From Fructobacillus durionis (GTDB taxonomy: Bacteria; Bacillota; Bacilli; Lactobacillales; Lactobacillaceae): a stretch of 64,000 bases of DNA. Position 1 is the stretch's first letter; every line of letters begins with the position of its first letter. Below, one piece after another: positions 24,541 through 34,010 of this stretch. A model generated the notes under the pieces. It had not been told where the DNA came from and searched no databases. It was given only the letters and a program-made list of their open reading frames with translations. The position numbers were made by a program, and so were the translations under genes. The stretch spans positions 1-64,000 of the forward strand of contig NZ_FOLI01000003.1 in NCBI RefSeq assembly GCF_900112405.1, written 5' to 3'.

Positions 24541-24906
24541 ATGGAAAAGAAGCCAAAAAAGAATAATAAGAGTTCGATTGTTTTAGCCTATAGTTCATTT
24601 ATCCTATTGTTGTTTACTCAAAATCTTGCCTTCCTGCTGGGGACTGTTATTTTCCTGGTTTGTATGCGTCTGCCAGAACGGATTGTTAATATAACAGAAT
24701 TCTATAAAGAGTTCATGTTTGAAGTATTTCATGTAAGTAAATATCAGGATTATGAAAATACTGAAGTTAATTTCAATTGGATGAACTACCTTTTGGTTGT
24801 ATTCTTAGTTTTGTTATTCTTTTTTAGTAAATCTTGGTATTTCCTTTTAATGATATTGGTTCCTTTTTTTGATCAAATATTTTGGCTTTATAAAAAAAGA
24901 AAGTAA
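24541..24906 (+). CDS. Small membrane protein, unknown
   Basis: 121 residues with a basic N-terminus (MEKKPKKNNK), a hydrophobic stretch at about 12-41, a polar middle with many acidic residues and two further hydrophobic stretches at about 82-97 and 99-115, ending KKRK. AAAGGA precedes the ATG. A/T-rich compared with the housekeeping genes. No family recognised. Confidence 0.55.
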   Translation: MEKKPKKNNKSSIVLAYSSFILLLFTQNLAFLLGTVIFLVCMRLPERIVNITEFYKEFMFEVFHVSKYQDYENTEVNFNWMNYLLVVFLVLLFFFSKSWYFLLMILVPFFDQIFWLYKKRK

Positions 24907-24922
24907 TGTCGATTTTTCTTAT

Positions 24923-24960
24923 ACAAAAAAAGCAGTTTCCCCTGGGAAACTGCTTTTTTA
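24923..24960. terminator. Bidirectional intrinsic terminator
   Basis: AAAGCAGTTTCCC-CTG-GGAAACTGCTTTTTT between convergent genes. Confidence 0.85.
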
Positions 24961-25950
24961 TTTGAAGAAATTTACCACTTTTTCTAGCATGTTTTTTGTG
25001 TAGTGACCTTTGCTGACTCTTTCTTGGAATGGCTGCAGATTTTTTTGTATTCTTTGGTATCCGCTTTGGTCAACTTGTCCAAGTTTATTTTCTAATTGAT
25101 CTAGTGAATCAATGGTGAACCCGATGTTGAACTCTTTAACCAGATTGGCTAAGTATGATTGCGACCAAACGATGAGAGGTAAGCCAGCTTTTAAATAGAG
25201 GGAAGCTTTATGTGGTGCGTTGATCTTCGTATAACTTTGAAAATACTTATCGTCATAGTCGGAGTCCCAGAGAAGTCCAAAACCGGAGTGGAAAGCGAGA
25301 GCGATTTCGTCCGGTAAAAAAGAGCCGGCCCAATCAACGGCTGGTGGGAGTTCGATTTCTTTCCACTTCTTAGGGCGAGATCCAAAGAGTCGGAGCGCAG
25401 GGCCGTCGTAAGTTTGTAGCCAAGGGGCCTTCTGCCAGGTACCGGCGTAGTTAATGACTTTGTCAAATATTGGGTTAGTAGTTGGGGATGGGCCCAGGTA
25501 ATCAAAAAGGTTGATGGTAACGGCCGGGCTGTGAATACCGTGTGCTTTAAATTGTTCAATCATTTGCTGACTGTGGGCAACAATTAGGTCGGCCCCTTCT
25601 GCTAGTTGCCATTCCCAGGCTTTTTGGCGTTCGACGCGGAGGGGTTCAAAGTCGTGAATCAATAAGGTGTATGTAGCACCGCGCTTTTGAACAGCCTCTT
25701 GGAACTCCTTTTCAAAGTCCTCTGACATGTAGGTTGGAAATTGGTGAAGAATAATATCGCCGGGTTTTACCTTTTCTAGCATCGTGTCAATTTTGCTACT
25801 GCGGATTTCGTCAGAAAAACGAACGTCGTTGTATCGTTCGATGGCTAGTCGCTGCCAGTCGTTTTTGACTGCAATACGTGCTAGGTCGTCTTTTGCCTTT
25901 AGAGCGCCAGCGGGCATCCAGGGTTCAATTGTCTGTGTAATGTAATACAT
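24958..25950 (-). CDS. Gtf3/Nss-like glycosyltransferase
   Basis: 330 residues, with no membrane segment. Layout of the Gtf3 (nucleotide-sugar synthetase-like) family: an N-terminal half with PGDIILHQFPTYMSEDFEKEF and a conserved LLIHDFEPLR, a middle DLIVAHSQQM, and a C-terminal half with NAPHKASLYLKAGLPLIVW, the typical donor-site segment. Known: Gtf3 adds glucose to GlcNAc on serine-rich repeat adhesins; relatives work in other wall glycans. Two KxYKxGKxW-signal adhesin genes lie within 12 kb, so adhesin glycosylation is plausible but unproven. Only a distant GGAG (about 18 bases) precedes the ATG. Confidence 0.75.
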   Translation of the reverse strand: MYYITQTIEPWMPAGALKAKDDLARIAVKNDWQRLAIERYNDVRFSDEIRSSKIDTMLEKVKPGDIILHQFPTYMSEDFEKEFQEAVQKRGATYTLLIHDFEPLRVERQKAWEWQLAEGADLIVAHSQQMIEQFKAHGIHSPAVTINLFDYLGPSPTTNPIFDKVINYAGTWQKAPWLQTYDGPALRLFGSRPKKWKEIELPPAVDWAGSFLPDEIALAFHSGFGLLWDSDYDDKYFQSYTKINAPHKASLYLKAGLPLIVWSQSYLANLVKEFNIGFTIDSLDQLENKLGQVDQSGYQRIQKNLQPFQERVSKGHYTKNMLEKVVNFFK

Positions 25951-26013
25951 GGTTTTTTTCTAATTTTTCTCCAATAAAACTGGAATAAGGACTAGACCGA
26001 TTGATAAAACGAT

Positions 26014-26028
26014 GTTAGAATATCTAAC
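26014..26028 (+). promoter_or_regulatory. Inverted repeat upstream of the amino acid transporter operon
   Basis: GTTAGA-ATA-TCTAAC, a perfect 6-base inverted repeat about 65 bases before the first gene, a possible operator. An extended -10-like TGCTAGACT follows near 26055-26063. The regulator is unknown. Confidence 0.4.
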
Positions 26029-26091
26029 GTAATTCAGAATCCCTTGTAATTGGCCTGCTAGACTGAAGTTAACAATGCAAGAGGGGTTACC

Positions 26092-27540
26092 ATGAAAAAA
26101 GGATTATTAACGGTTTTGGTGGCGCTTTCTGCGCTTTTTGCTGTTTTTGGACTTTCCAAGGAAACAGCAAGTGCCAGTGAGCCAAATTATACCATTACGT
26201 CGGATGCAACTTATGCTCCGTTTGACTTTCAGGACAAGAATAATCAATACATCGGTATTGATCAGGATTTGTTAAAGGCTATCGCGAAGGCAGCGGGCTT
26301 TACAGTTACTGTTAAGCCAATGGCCTTTAACGCAGCCATGCAGTCAGTTGCTTCATCGCAAGCCGATGGGGTGATTGCTGGTACGACTATTACGAATGAA
26401 CGTAAGGCTGTCTATGACTTTTCTGACCCTTATTATAAGACAGGAATTGCTTGGGCAACGGCTAAGAATTCAAAGATTAAGTCTTTATCTGACTTAAAAG
26501 GTAAGACGGTTGCTTTGAAGACCGGTACTGCCGGTGCCGAATACGCGGAGTCAATCAAGGACCAGTACGGTTTCAAGATTACTTACTTCTCTGATTCTGA
26601 TACGGTTTACCGCGATGTGATTAATGGTAATTCGGTTGCAACCTTTGCGGATATGCCTGTTTTGCAGTACACCATCAAAAACGGTACTGCCTTGAAGGTT
26701 CAAAATTCAAAGGACCCATTTGCTGCGGGTGACTTAGGTTTTGCCGTTAAGAAGGGGCAAAATGCCGAATTGCTAGCCGACTTCAATAAGGGTCTAGCAA
26801 TCATTAAGAAGAACGGTACTTACGATAAGATTATCAACAAGTACTTGGATGCTAAGGCGGAGACTTTTACGGGTTCTGCTAAGGATAACAGCACGGTTTG
26901 GGGAATCTTGAAGACAAACCGTTCGGCCTTCTGGTCTGGTTTGAAGCAAACCATGTACTTGACGGTTGTCGGTATTATCCTCGCTTCCCTTTGGGGCTTG
27001 CTGCTTGGTGTGATGGGCGTGTCGAAGAACGCTTTTGTTCGTGGATTGTCCACAACGGTAATTTATATTTTCCGTGGAATGCCAATGCTGGTCTTGGCTT
27101 TCTTCCTATATATTGGAATTCCTGCCTTGTTGGGAACAAAGATTTCTGCCTGGTCGGCCGGAATTTTGACTTTGGTATTGAACGAAGGAGCCTATACAGG
27201 AGCCTTTGTCCGGGGAGGATTCCAATCAGTTGATTCAGGACAGATGGAAGCTGCCCGTTCATTGGGATTGTCACACGGTCAAGCAATGCGAAAAGTCATT
27301 ATCCCTCAGGGATTGCGCTTGATGGTGCCATCATTTATTAACCAGTTTATTATTACGTTGAAGGATACGTCATTATTGTCAGCAATTGGAATCCTTGAAT
27401 TAACACAAACTGGAACGTTGATTGTCACACGTAACTCGCAAGGTTTCCGTGTTTGGGCAATCGTTGCTATGATATACTTGGTTGTAATAACGTTACTGAC
27501 ATGGTTCAGTAACTGGGTTGAAAAAAGGATGAACGCATGA
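26092..27540 (+). CDS. Amino acid ABC transporter, substrate-binding::permease fusion (GlnP/GlnPH type)
   Basis: 482 residues. Signal/anchor segment 1-28; SBP_bac_3 substrate-binding domain about 30-255 ([49 protein letters not shown]); permease domain about 270-480 with four to five membrane segments and the EAA loop [22 protein letters not shown]. This is the GlnP layout of lactic acid bacteria, where the binding domain is fused to the channel. The substrate is probably a polar amino acid such as Gln/Glu/Asn; not decidable here. The next gene's ATG overlaps the stop by four bases. Confidence 0.92.
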   Translation: MKKGLLTVLVALSALFAVFGLSKETASASEPNYTITSDATYAPFDFQDKNNQYIGIDQDLLKAIAKAAGFTVTVKPMAFNAAMQSVASSQADGVIAGTTITNERKAVYDFSDPYYKTGIAWATAKNSKIKSLSDLKGKTVALKTGTAGAEYAESIKDQYGFKITYFSDSDTVYRDVINGNSVATFADMPVLQYTIKNGTALKVQNSKDPFAAGDLGFAVKKGQNAELLADFNKGLAIIKKNGTYDKIINKYLDAKAETFTGSAKDNSTVWGILKTNRSAFWSGLKQTMYLTVVGIILASLWGLLLGVMGVSKNAFVRGLSTTVIYIFRGMPMLVLAFFLYIGIPALLGTKISAWSAGILTLVLNEGAYTGAFVRGGFQSVDSGQMEAARSLGLSHGQAMRKVIIPQGLRLMVPSFINQFIITLKDTSLLSAIGILELTQTGTLIVTRNSQGFRVWAIVAMIYLVVITLLTWFSNWVEKRMNA

Positions 27541-28286
27541 GTGAAGAGAAACAAGTGAAAGTACACGTTGACAAGGTCAACAAGTCATATGGTGATAACC
27601 ATGTCTTACGCGATATTTCCCTGGACGTCATGGATAACGAAGTGGTCGTAATGATTGGCCCTTCTGGTTCCGGTAAGTCGACGTTCTTGCGAATGCTCAA
27701 TCTTCTCGAGAAGCCAGACTCTGGTGTTATCGATGTTGATGGACATGATATCTTGGATCCAAAGACGAATATCAATAAGGTTCGCGAAAATATCGGAATG
27801 GTTTTCCAGAACTTTAATCTCTTCAATAATTACACGGTTCTTGAAAATATCACCTTGGCCCCTGTTCAATTGGGCAAGATGACAAAGGCCGAAGCCGAAG
27901 AAAAGGCAAAGGAATTGCTTGAAACGGTTGGTTTGCCAGACAAGGCGAATGTTTCTGTCAATTCGCTTTCTGGTGGACAAAAGCAACGTGTTGCGATTGC
28001 CCGTGCTTTGGCAATGAATCCTGACATCATGCTTTTTGATGAACCAACATCTGCCTTGGATCCAGAAATGGTTGGGGATGTTTTGGAAGTTATGAAGCGT
28101 TTGGCTAAGACTGGAATGACGATGGTTATCGTTACCCACGAAATGGGATTTGCCAAGCAAGTTGCCAACCGTGTTGTCTTCTTTGAATCTGGAAAGATTC
28201 AAGAATCTGGCACACCAGAACAAATCTTTACTGCACCGAAGAACGAACGTTTGCAAACCTTCTTATCGAAGGTCATGCATGCCTAA
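27537..28286 (+). CDS. glnQ: Amino acid ABC transporter ATP-binding protein (GlnQ type)
   Basis: 249 residues, normal for polar amino acid uptake ATPases. Walker [10 protein letters not shown], signature [15 protein letters not shown], Walker [13 protein letters not shown], switch His in VIVTHEM. Coupled by ATGA to the fusion gene upstream and followed after 35 bases by a second fusion gene, so it probably powers both channels. The symbol is by family type; substrate specificity is unproven. Confidence 0.92.
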   Translation: MSEEKQVKVHVDKVNKSYGDNHVLRDISLDVMDNEVVVMIGPSGSGKSTFLRMLNLLEKPDSGVIDVDGHDILDPKTNINKVRENIGMVFQNFNLFNNYTVLENITLAPVQLGKMTKAEAEEKAKELLETVGLPDKANVSVNSLSGGQKQRVAIARALAMNPDIMLFDEPTSALDPEMVGDVLEVMKRLAKTGMTMVIVTHEMGFAKQVANRVVFFESGKIQESGTPEQIFTAPKNERLQTFLSKVMHA

Positions 28287-28321
28287 GTTCTTCTGATACG
28301 AAAATCGAGAGGAATTAGACC

Positions 28322-29773
28322 ATGGTCACTAAACGGTACAAACCGCTGTTGGCTGTAATGGTTGCGTTTTTCCTTGCCATTTTTATGGCTGGAACACGTG
28401 CCGATGCAGCCCAGAAGCCTAACTACATCATTTCAACGGATGCGGCATACGCCCCATTTGATTTTCAAGATAAGAATAATCAGTACGTTGGAATCGATAT
28501 GGACATTCTGAAAGAAGTGGCCAAGCGAAATAATTTCACTTACACATTAAAGCCAATGTCATTTAACGCTGCTGCGCAAATGGTAGCCAACGGACAGGCT
28601 GACGGTATCATCGCCGGAATGATGATTAACGATGCTCGTAAACAGGTTTATGATGTATCAGACCCTTACTACCAGTCAGGGGTGGCTTGGATTACTAAGC
28701 CAAACTCAAAGATCAAGTCCTTGTCAGACTTGAAGGGCAAGACGGTTGCTTTGAAGACTGGAACTGCTGCAGCCAACTACGGAGCTTCTTTGAAAGATAA
28801 GTACGGCTTCAAGGTGAAGTACTTTAACGACACGGATACGATGTATAACGACGTTGTTAACGGAAACACAGCTGCGACTTTTGAAGATTATCCAGTTATC
28901 CAATATGCCATTAAAAACGGTATGAAGTTGGAAGTGCGTAACCCAAAGGATTTGGGTAACGGTGGTGGTGTTGGTTTCTTCGTTAAGAAGGGCGAAAACG
29001 CCTTGCTCTTGCAGCAGTTCAACACGACTTTGGCTGAAATGAAGAAGGACGGTACTTACGATAAGATTATCAACAAGTACTTGAATTCATCACAGAAGAC
29101 TTTTGTTGGGGATACTTCAGATAACAACTCCATGTGGGGGATTTTGAAGTCCAACAAGTCCGCCTTTTGGAAGGGCTTGGTTGAAACAGCTAAGTTGACC
29201 GTTGCTGGTATCGTCTTGGCTTCCCTTTGGGGATTGTTACTTGGTTTGATGGGAACTGCCCAGTCAAAGTTCTGGCGTGGCCTTTCAACAACGATCATTT
29301 ACACCTTCCGTGGTTTGCCATTGATGGTTTTGGCCTTCTTTATCTACATCGGTTTGCCTGGTGTGATTGGTATGAAGATTCCAGCCTTTACAGCTGGTTT
29401 GCTGACCTTGATTTTGAACGAAGGGGCCTATACGGGTGCCTTTGTTCGCGGAGGGTTCGACTCTGTTAACATTGGCCAAATGGAGGCAGCCCGTTCACTT
29501 GGTTTGTCACACCGACAAGCCATGTGGAAGGTTGTTGTTCCTCAAGGTTTGAAGATGACAGTGCCATCCTTTGTTAACCAGTTCATCATCACCTTGAAGG
29601 ATACGTCAATTTTGTCCGCTATCGGAATTTTGGAATTGACACAAACTGGAACGTTGATTGTTGCTCGTAACTCACAGGGATTCCGAGTTTGGGGTATCAT
29701 CGCCATCATCTACTTGATTGTGATTACACTTTTGACTTGGTTCTCAAACTGGTTAGAGAAGAAGATTAACTAA
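28322..29773 (+). CDS. Second amino acid ABC transporter substrate-binding::permease fusion
   Basis: 483 residues, a clear paralogue of the protein at 26092 with the same order: signal/anchor 1-30, binding domain to about 255, permease domain with [22 protein letters not shown]. Binding-site blocks differ (DADGIIAGMMINDARKQVYDVSD versus the first copy), so substrate or affinity may differ. GAGAGGAATTAGACC precedes the ATG. The pair could form homodimers with the shared ATPase or a mixed channel. A terminator follows. Confidence 0.9.
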   Translation: MVTKRYKPLLAVMVAFFLAIFMAGTRADAAQKPNYIISTDAAYAPFDFQDKNNQYVGIDMDILKEVAKRNNFTYTLKPMSFNAAAQMVANGQADGIIAGMMINDARKQVYDVSDPYYQSGVAWITKPNSKIKSLSDLKGKTVALKTGTAAANYGASLKDKYGFKVKYFNDTDTMYNDVVNGNTAATFEDYPVIQYAIKNGMKLEVRNPKDLGNGGGVGFFVKKGENALLLQQFNTTLAEMKKDGTYDKIINKYLNSSQKTFVGDTSDNNSMWGILKSNKSAFWKGLVETAKLTVAGIVLASLWGLLLGLMGTAQSKFWRGLSTTIIYTFRGLPLMVLAFFIYIGLPGVIGMKIPAFTAGLLTLILNEGAYTGAFVRGGFDSVNIGQMEAARSLGLSHRQAMWKVVVPQGLKMTVPSFVNQFIITLKDTSILSAIGILELTQTGTLIVARNSQGFRVWGIIAIIYLIVITLLTWFSNWLEKKIN

Positions 29774-29785
29774 ATAATTAGTAAA

Positions 29786-29828
29786 ATAAACACCTTACTC
29801 GTGTCATTAATCGAGTGAGGTGTTTTTA
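29786..29828 (+). terminator. Terminator whose 3' arm contains the coiA ribosome-binding site
   Basis: AAACACCTTACTCG-TGTCATTAAT-CGAGTGAGGTGTTTTT ends the transporter operon. GAGGTG in the 3' arm is the only ribosome site for coiA (ATG 29831), so a read-through message would hide it in the stem. Confidence 0.75.
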
Positions 29829-29830
29829 TT

Positions 29831-30877
29831 ATGTTAATTGCAGTAACTATTTCAAATCAATATTGTCTAGCAGAGAATGCTAAGAAAAATGAAATTTATC
29901 TTTGCCCAGGTTGCCGGGGACCGGTTCGGTTGAAACAGGGGGAATCAAATGTTGCGCACTTTGCCCATGTTTCCAAAGTCGCCTGTGCAGACTTTTCAGA
30001 GGGAGAGTCAGCCGACCATTTGGCTGGTAAGTTAGCCATTTACCATTACTTTAAAGGGCGTGTGCCCGTTCAAGTGGAACCGGTCTTGTCACAGATTGAG
30101 CAACGGCCTGATCTGTTGGTGGGGCGCCCGGGGAGCCAAGTAGCCATTGAGTACCAGTGTTCACCAATTTCTCAGGCTGATTTGACCAGGCGCAACGAGG
30201 GCTACGCTAAGGCTGGTATTCGCGTTTGGTGGATACTGGGACCAAATTATTATCAAAAGCACTTATCCATGGCGACGATTTGTCGCTTCTGGTTGGCAGG
30301 ACGCCTCTGGTTTTATCTGCCAGGCGAGAAGAGCAGCTTTGTGCGGGATAGTGATTACTCGAAAGCAGACTTCAAGAAGCGTAGTCAGATAAGAAACTTT
30401 TTGTCGGACCCCCTTCACATACGAAGCGGTGCACTACCCAATTGGTCGGCTGTGTTTAACTCTAATGAACTTTCCCAGAGCGTAAAACGGCCCGTTTTAG
30501 ATATTAAGCGCCAACGGTCAAAGTTGTCCTTACAATTAGCCCGTGAGCAGATTAATCCACAGATTGTTAGCTATCTTTATGAGAGAGGTTACCGGGTTGA
30601 TCAAGTGCCGGCTATTTGCTTGTTAGGGCAGTCCTTTGGATTGAAAATTCCGAATTGGCAGTACCGCCTAATTGTCTTACTACTTTTTGATAAGGCTGGG
30701 GAAAAGGGGCGAACAAAGCAGGACTTATTAAGGAGAATGGCCCGTTATTTTTATCAGAATTATTCGTACCAAACAGAAGTATTGAACGATTATTTGGAAG
30801 AACTCCATCAGGGTGGTTTCCTGATTATTCAAAGTGAGAAAATTTTCATAAAAACCCCTCCTCCATATAAAGAATAA
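29831..30877 (+). CDS. coiA: Competence protein CoiA
   Basis: 348 residues. The N-terminal part has the CoiA zinc-ribbon-like start (LCPGCRGPVRLKQGESNVAHFAH), then HLAGKLAIYHYF and the nuclease-like core QRPDLLVGRPGSQVAIEYQCSPIS, with RRNEGYAKAGIRVWWILG. Known: CoiA is a competence-induced protein needed after DNA uptake for recombination, often next to pepF as here. Its ribosome site lies inside the upstream terminator. A CoiA gene suggests at least a remnant of the transformation system. Confidence 0.88.
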   Translation: MLIAVTISNQYCLAENAKKNEIYLCPGCRGPVRLKQGESNVAHFAHVSKVACADFSEGESADHLAGKLAIYHYFKGRVPVQVEPVLSQIEQRPDLLVGRPGSQVAIEYQCSPISQADLTRRNEGYAKAGIRVWWILGPNYYQKHLSMATICRFWLAGRLWFYLPGEKSSFVRDSDYSKADFKKRSQIRNFLSDPLHIRSGALPNWSAVFNSNELSQSVKRPVLDIKRQRSKLSLQLAREQINPQIVSYLYERGYRVDQVPAICLLGQSFGLKIPNWQYRLIVLLLFDKAGEKGRTKQDLLRRMARYFYQNYSYQTEVLNDYLEELHQGGFLIIQSEKIFIKTPPPYKE

Positions 30878-30923
30878 GGGCGTCTTATGGTAAACTGGAG
30901 AAAAGTAGAAAAAGGGAGTCGAC

Positions 30924-32711
30924 ATGGCACAAATCACACGTGAAGAATTACCAGAAGAGTTGACATGGGACCTTTCGACGGTCTTTGAGTCGGACGAAGC
31001 ATATCGGGCAGCCTTTGATAAATTGCAAGATGAATTGCCAAAGTTGGCTGAATTCCAGGGACACTTAGCAGATTCAGCTGACATCCTCTTGGCCGGTTTG
31101 CAAGAGGATTTGCGAATCGAACGAGCCTTCGAAAAGCTCTTTGTATACGCCCATCAAAAATTTGATCAGGACACGGCTAATGCCACGTACGCGGGGATGA
31201 ACGCGCAGGTACAAGATTTGCTTGCCCAGGTGTCTGCGGTCACTGCCTTTTTCCAACCAGAAGTTTTGGCAATGGATGAAAAGACATTGTCAGAATATTT
31301 ACAAAACCCTGAATTGCAGGCTTACAAGCATTTCTTTGACGTTCTTTTGTCAGAAAAGGCCCACACTTTGCCAGCGGAGCAAGAAGCACTTTTGGCTGGC
31401 GCTTCGACGGTAATGTCTTCTGCTGAACAGACTTTCTCGGTTTTGGATAATGCGGACATCGACTTTGGCGATGTGATGACTGAAGACGGCGACATTCAGG
31501 AATTGACGAATGGTTTGTACGCCATTATGTTGCGTTCGAAGAATCCTGCTCAACGTCAGGAAGCCTTCCAGTCTTTGTATGACGCTTACATGCAGTTGCA
31601 GAATACCTTTGCTTCAACACTTTCGGCAACGGTTAAAAAGCACAATTTCTTAGCTAAGGTCCGTCATTATCAGTCAGCACAGGAAGCGGCGGTTTCTTCT
31701 AACCAAATCCCAGTTGCGGTGTACCGGACTTTGGAAGAAAAGGTGGACGCTAACCTTGATTTGCTGCATCGCTACGTTGCCTTGCGTAAGCAGGTTTTGA
31801 AGGCAGAAGAACTGCACAATTATGATTTGTATGTCTCACTGGTTGATGACGTAGACTTCCCCGTGACCTATGAAAAGGCGCAAGAAATTGCATTGGCAGC
31901 TCTTGCACCACTTGGTGAAGACTACCTAGCCATTGTGAAGAAGGCCTTTTCAGAACGTTGGATTGACGTTGTGGAAAACAAGGGGAAGCGTTCCGGTGCC
32001 TATTCTGGTGGAGCCTATGATACAAACCCATACATTCTGTTGAACTGGCAGGATACTTTGGACAACGTTTATACATTGGTACACGAAATGGGCCACACAG
32101 TTCATTCTTACTTAACCCGTCATAACCAGCCTTACCATTATGGCGACTATCCAATCTTCTTAGCTGAGATTGCCTCAACGACGAATGAAAGTTTATTGAC
32201 GGATTACCTTTTGAAGCAAACGGATGACGATAAGGTTAAGGCTTTCATCTTGAATCAGTACTTGGATGGCTTCAAGGGAACGGTCTTCCGTCAAACACAG
32301 TTTGCTGAATTTGAAGCATGGATCCATGAACAAGATGCAGCAGGTCAACCTTTGACTGCCGAAGTAATGGCGGATTTCTATGGTAATTTGAACCAGAAGT
32401 TCTACGGACCTGATGTTATCGCTGATCCTGAAATTGCCTTTGAATGGACGCGTATTCCTCACTTCTATTACAACTTCTATGTTTACCAGTACGCGACTGG
32501 TGAAGCAGCGGCCACGACCTTAGCGCAGGGAATCTTGGAACGAGGACAGGCGGAATCCTATAAGGATTATTTGAAGGCTGGTTCTTCTGAAAATCCATTG
32601 GATGTAATGCGTAAGGCGGGCGTCGACATGGAAGAGGGCGACTACCTGGATTCAGCATTCAAGGTCTTCGAGAGCCGTTTGGACCAATTGGAAGAGCTTT
32701 TAAAAAAGTAA
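30924..32711 (+). CDS. pepF: Oligoendopeptidase F
   Basis: 595 residues, M3B family. Zinc motif HEMGH in VHEMGHTVHSYLTR, with the third ligand Glu in the following FLAEIASTTNE. It degrades oligopeptides of about 7-17 residues in the cytoplasm. GGGAG lies seven bases before the ATG. It follows coiA by 46 bases, probably in the same transcript, an arrangement common in Firmicutes. Confidence 0.95.
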   Translation: MAQITREELPEELTWDLSTVFESDEAYRAAFDKLQDELPKLAEFQGHLADSADILLAGLQEDLRIERAFEKLFVYAHQKFDQDTANATYAGMNAQVQDLLAQVSAVTAFFQPEVLAMDEKTLSEYLQNPELQAYKHFFDVLLSEKAHTLPAEQEALLAGASTVMSSAEQTFSVLDNADIDFGDVMTEDGDIQELTNGLYAIMLRSKNPAQRQEAFQSLYDAYMQLQNTFASTLSATVKKHNFLAKVRHYQSAQEAAVSSNQIPVAVYRTLEEKVDANLDLLHRYVALRKQVLKAEELHNYDLYVSLVDDVDFPVTYEKAQEIALAALAPLGEDYLAIVKKAFSERWIDVVENKGKRSGAYSGGAYDTNPYILLNWQDTLDNVYTLVHEMGHTVHSYLTRHNQPYHYGDYPIFLAEIASTTNESLLTDYLLKQTDDDKVKAFILNQYLDGFKGTVFRQTQFAEFEAWIHEQDAAGQPLTAEVMADFYGNLNQKFYGPDVIADPEIAFEWTRIPHFYYNFYVYQYATGEAAATTLAQGILERGQAESYKDYLKAGSSENPLDVMRKAGVDMEEGDYLDSAFKVFESRLDQLEELLKK

Positions 32712-32743
32712 GCTTTATTGAATAAAAAGAAAAGGAAGTTATC

Positions 32744-33676
32744 ATGACAGAAAAAGTTTTGGTTTTTGACGGTATTGATCAGCACGCTATCGATATCATG
32801 GAAAATGCTGGGTACGAAGTGATTTCAAATCCACAGGCATCAGATAATGATTTCGCCGGTTCTGACGACATCGTTGGAATCTTGTTGATGATGTACCCAA
32901 TTGATGGGGCCATCATGGACCGCTACCCAAACTTGAAGGTAATCGCTCGTCACGGTGTTGGTTATGACAACGTGGATTTGGAAGCCGCTAAGGAACGTAA
33001 CATCGTTGTGTCCAACACGCCGGGTGCCAATGCAACGGCCGTTGCGGAAACAGCTGTTACTTTGATGATGATGGCAGGTCGCCTTTTCGATACTGACAAG
33101 CGCGGTATTACGGACGAACGTGCCAAGACGTATGCTAAGAGCCACCGCGGTGTTGAAGTATCGGGCAAGACGGTTGGTATCTTGGGATTCGGACACATTG
33201 GTCGTACAATTGCCGAATTGTTGACTGGCTTTGGTGTGAATGTTTTGGCCTATGCACGTCACGATAAGGATGTGCCAAACGGTCGCATGGCTTCGCTTGA
33301 TGAAATCTTTGAACAATCCGACTTTGTTGTATCAACTTTGCCAGCAACGCCAGCAACCACTAAGATGGTTGGGGAAACTGCCTTTAAGAAGATGAAGCAG
33401 TCAGCTGTTTTGGTCAACGTTGGTCGTGGACCGGTTGTTGACGAAAAGGCTTTGATTATCGCCTTGAAGGCCGGCGAAATTGCAGCAGCTGGATTGGATG
33501 TTGTTGAACAAGAACCAATCTCAGCTGATAACGAATTGCTCGCCTTGGAAAACACTTACGTGCTTCCTCACGTGGCTGGTAATTCACAAGAAGCCTTCCA
33601 AACAATTGGTGAAACGGCAGCAAAGGATATCCTGTCTGTTGTAACTGGTAAGGGAAGCCAAAACCAAGTGAACTAA
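32744..33676 (+). CDS. D-2-hydroxyacid dehydrogenase (SerA-like phosphoglycerate dehydrogenase family)
   Basis: 310 residues: substrate domain, then the NAD fold with GFGHIG (GxGxxG), the catalytic Arg in NVGRGPVVDE, Glu in VVEQEPIS and His in LPHVAGNS. It lacks the C-terminal ACT domain of many SerA proteins. RHGVGYDNVDLEAAKERNI is typical of the 3-phosphoglycerate/glyoxylate group, so it may make phosphohydroxypyruvate for serine or reduce another 2-oxoacid. No serC or serB is adjacent. AAGGAAG precedes the ATG; a terminator follows. Confidence 0.85.
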   Translation: MTEKVLVFDGIDQHAIDIMENAGYEVISNPQASDNDFAGSDDIVGILLMMYPIDGAIMDRYPNLKVIARHGVGYDNVDLEAAKERNIVVSNTPGANATAVAETAVTLMMMAGRLFDTDKRGITDERAKTYAKSHRGVEVSGKTVGILGFGHIGRTIAELLTGFGVNVLAYARHDKDVPNGRMASLDEIFEQSDFVVSTLPATPATTKMVGETAFKKMKQSAVLVNVGRGPVVDEKALIIALKAGEIAAAGLDVVEQEPISADNELLALENTYVLPHVAGNSQEAFQTIGETAAKDILSVVTGKGSQNQVN

Positions 33677-33680
33677 TTAA

Positions 33681-33712
33681 AAGGTCCTTCACGTTGTGGA
33701 AGGACTTTTTTA
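33681..33712 (+). terminator. Intrinsic terminator
   Basis: AAGGTCCTTC-ACGTTGTG-GAAGGACTTTTTT. Confidence 0.85.
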
Positions 33713-33769
33713 TTTGTGGGAAGAGGAGCCGTGCTAGTTTCTCTTCATAATTTTTGGTATACTGTATGT

Positions 33770-33988
33770 GAAATACAGGACCTAGTAGAGTTGAATTAGC
33801 TGCTTAGCGAGCGGGGATAGTGAAAGCCCGTCAGTTGAACAATTTGAATTTCAGTCTGAAGTAACTTGACTTAATCGTCAACGGTGACCGCCGATACCGG
33901 TTTCAAGAGCTAGCGCTTTGCTAGAAATTGGGTGGTACCGCGGCATTCGTGACGTCCCTTGGCATCGAAAGATGACAGGGGATTTTTT
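33770..33988 (+). promoter_or_regulatory. T-box riboswitch, phenylalanine specific (TTC specifier)
   Basis: A plus-strand leader of pheST. The specifier in TTTGAATTTCAGTC is TTC at 33850-33852, followed by A. The T-box GGGTGGTACCGCGG is at about 33930-33943, followed by a terminator stem with GTCCCTTGGC...AGGGGATTTTTT. This T-box is shorter than the Met and Trp ones. A TATACT -10 with TGG extension (33755-33763) lies just upstream. Uncharged tRNA-Phe should raise synthetase expression. Confidence 0.93.
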
Positions 33989-34010
33989 ATTTGGATAAAA
34001 GAGGGACAAG

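Noticed and set aside
26028-26042. CodY-like box before the amino acid transporter operon
   Set aside because: Only about 7 of 15 positions of the CodY consensus match.
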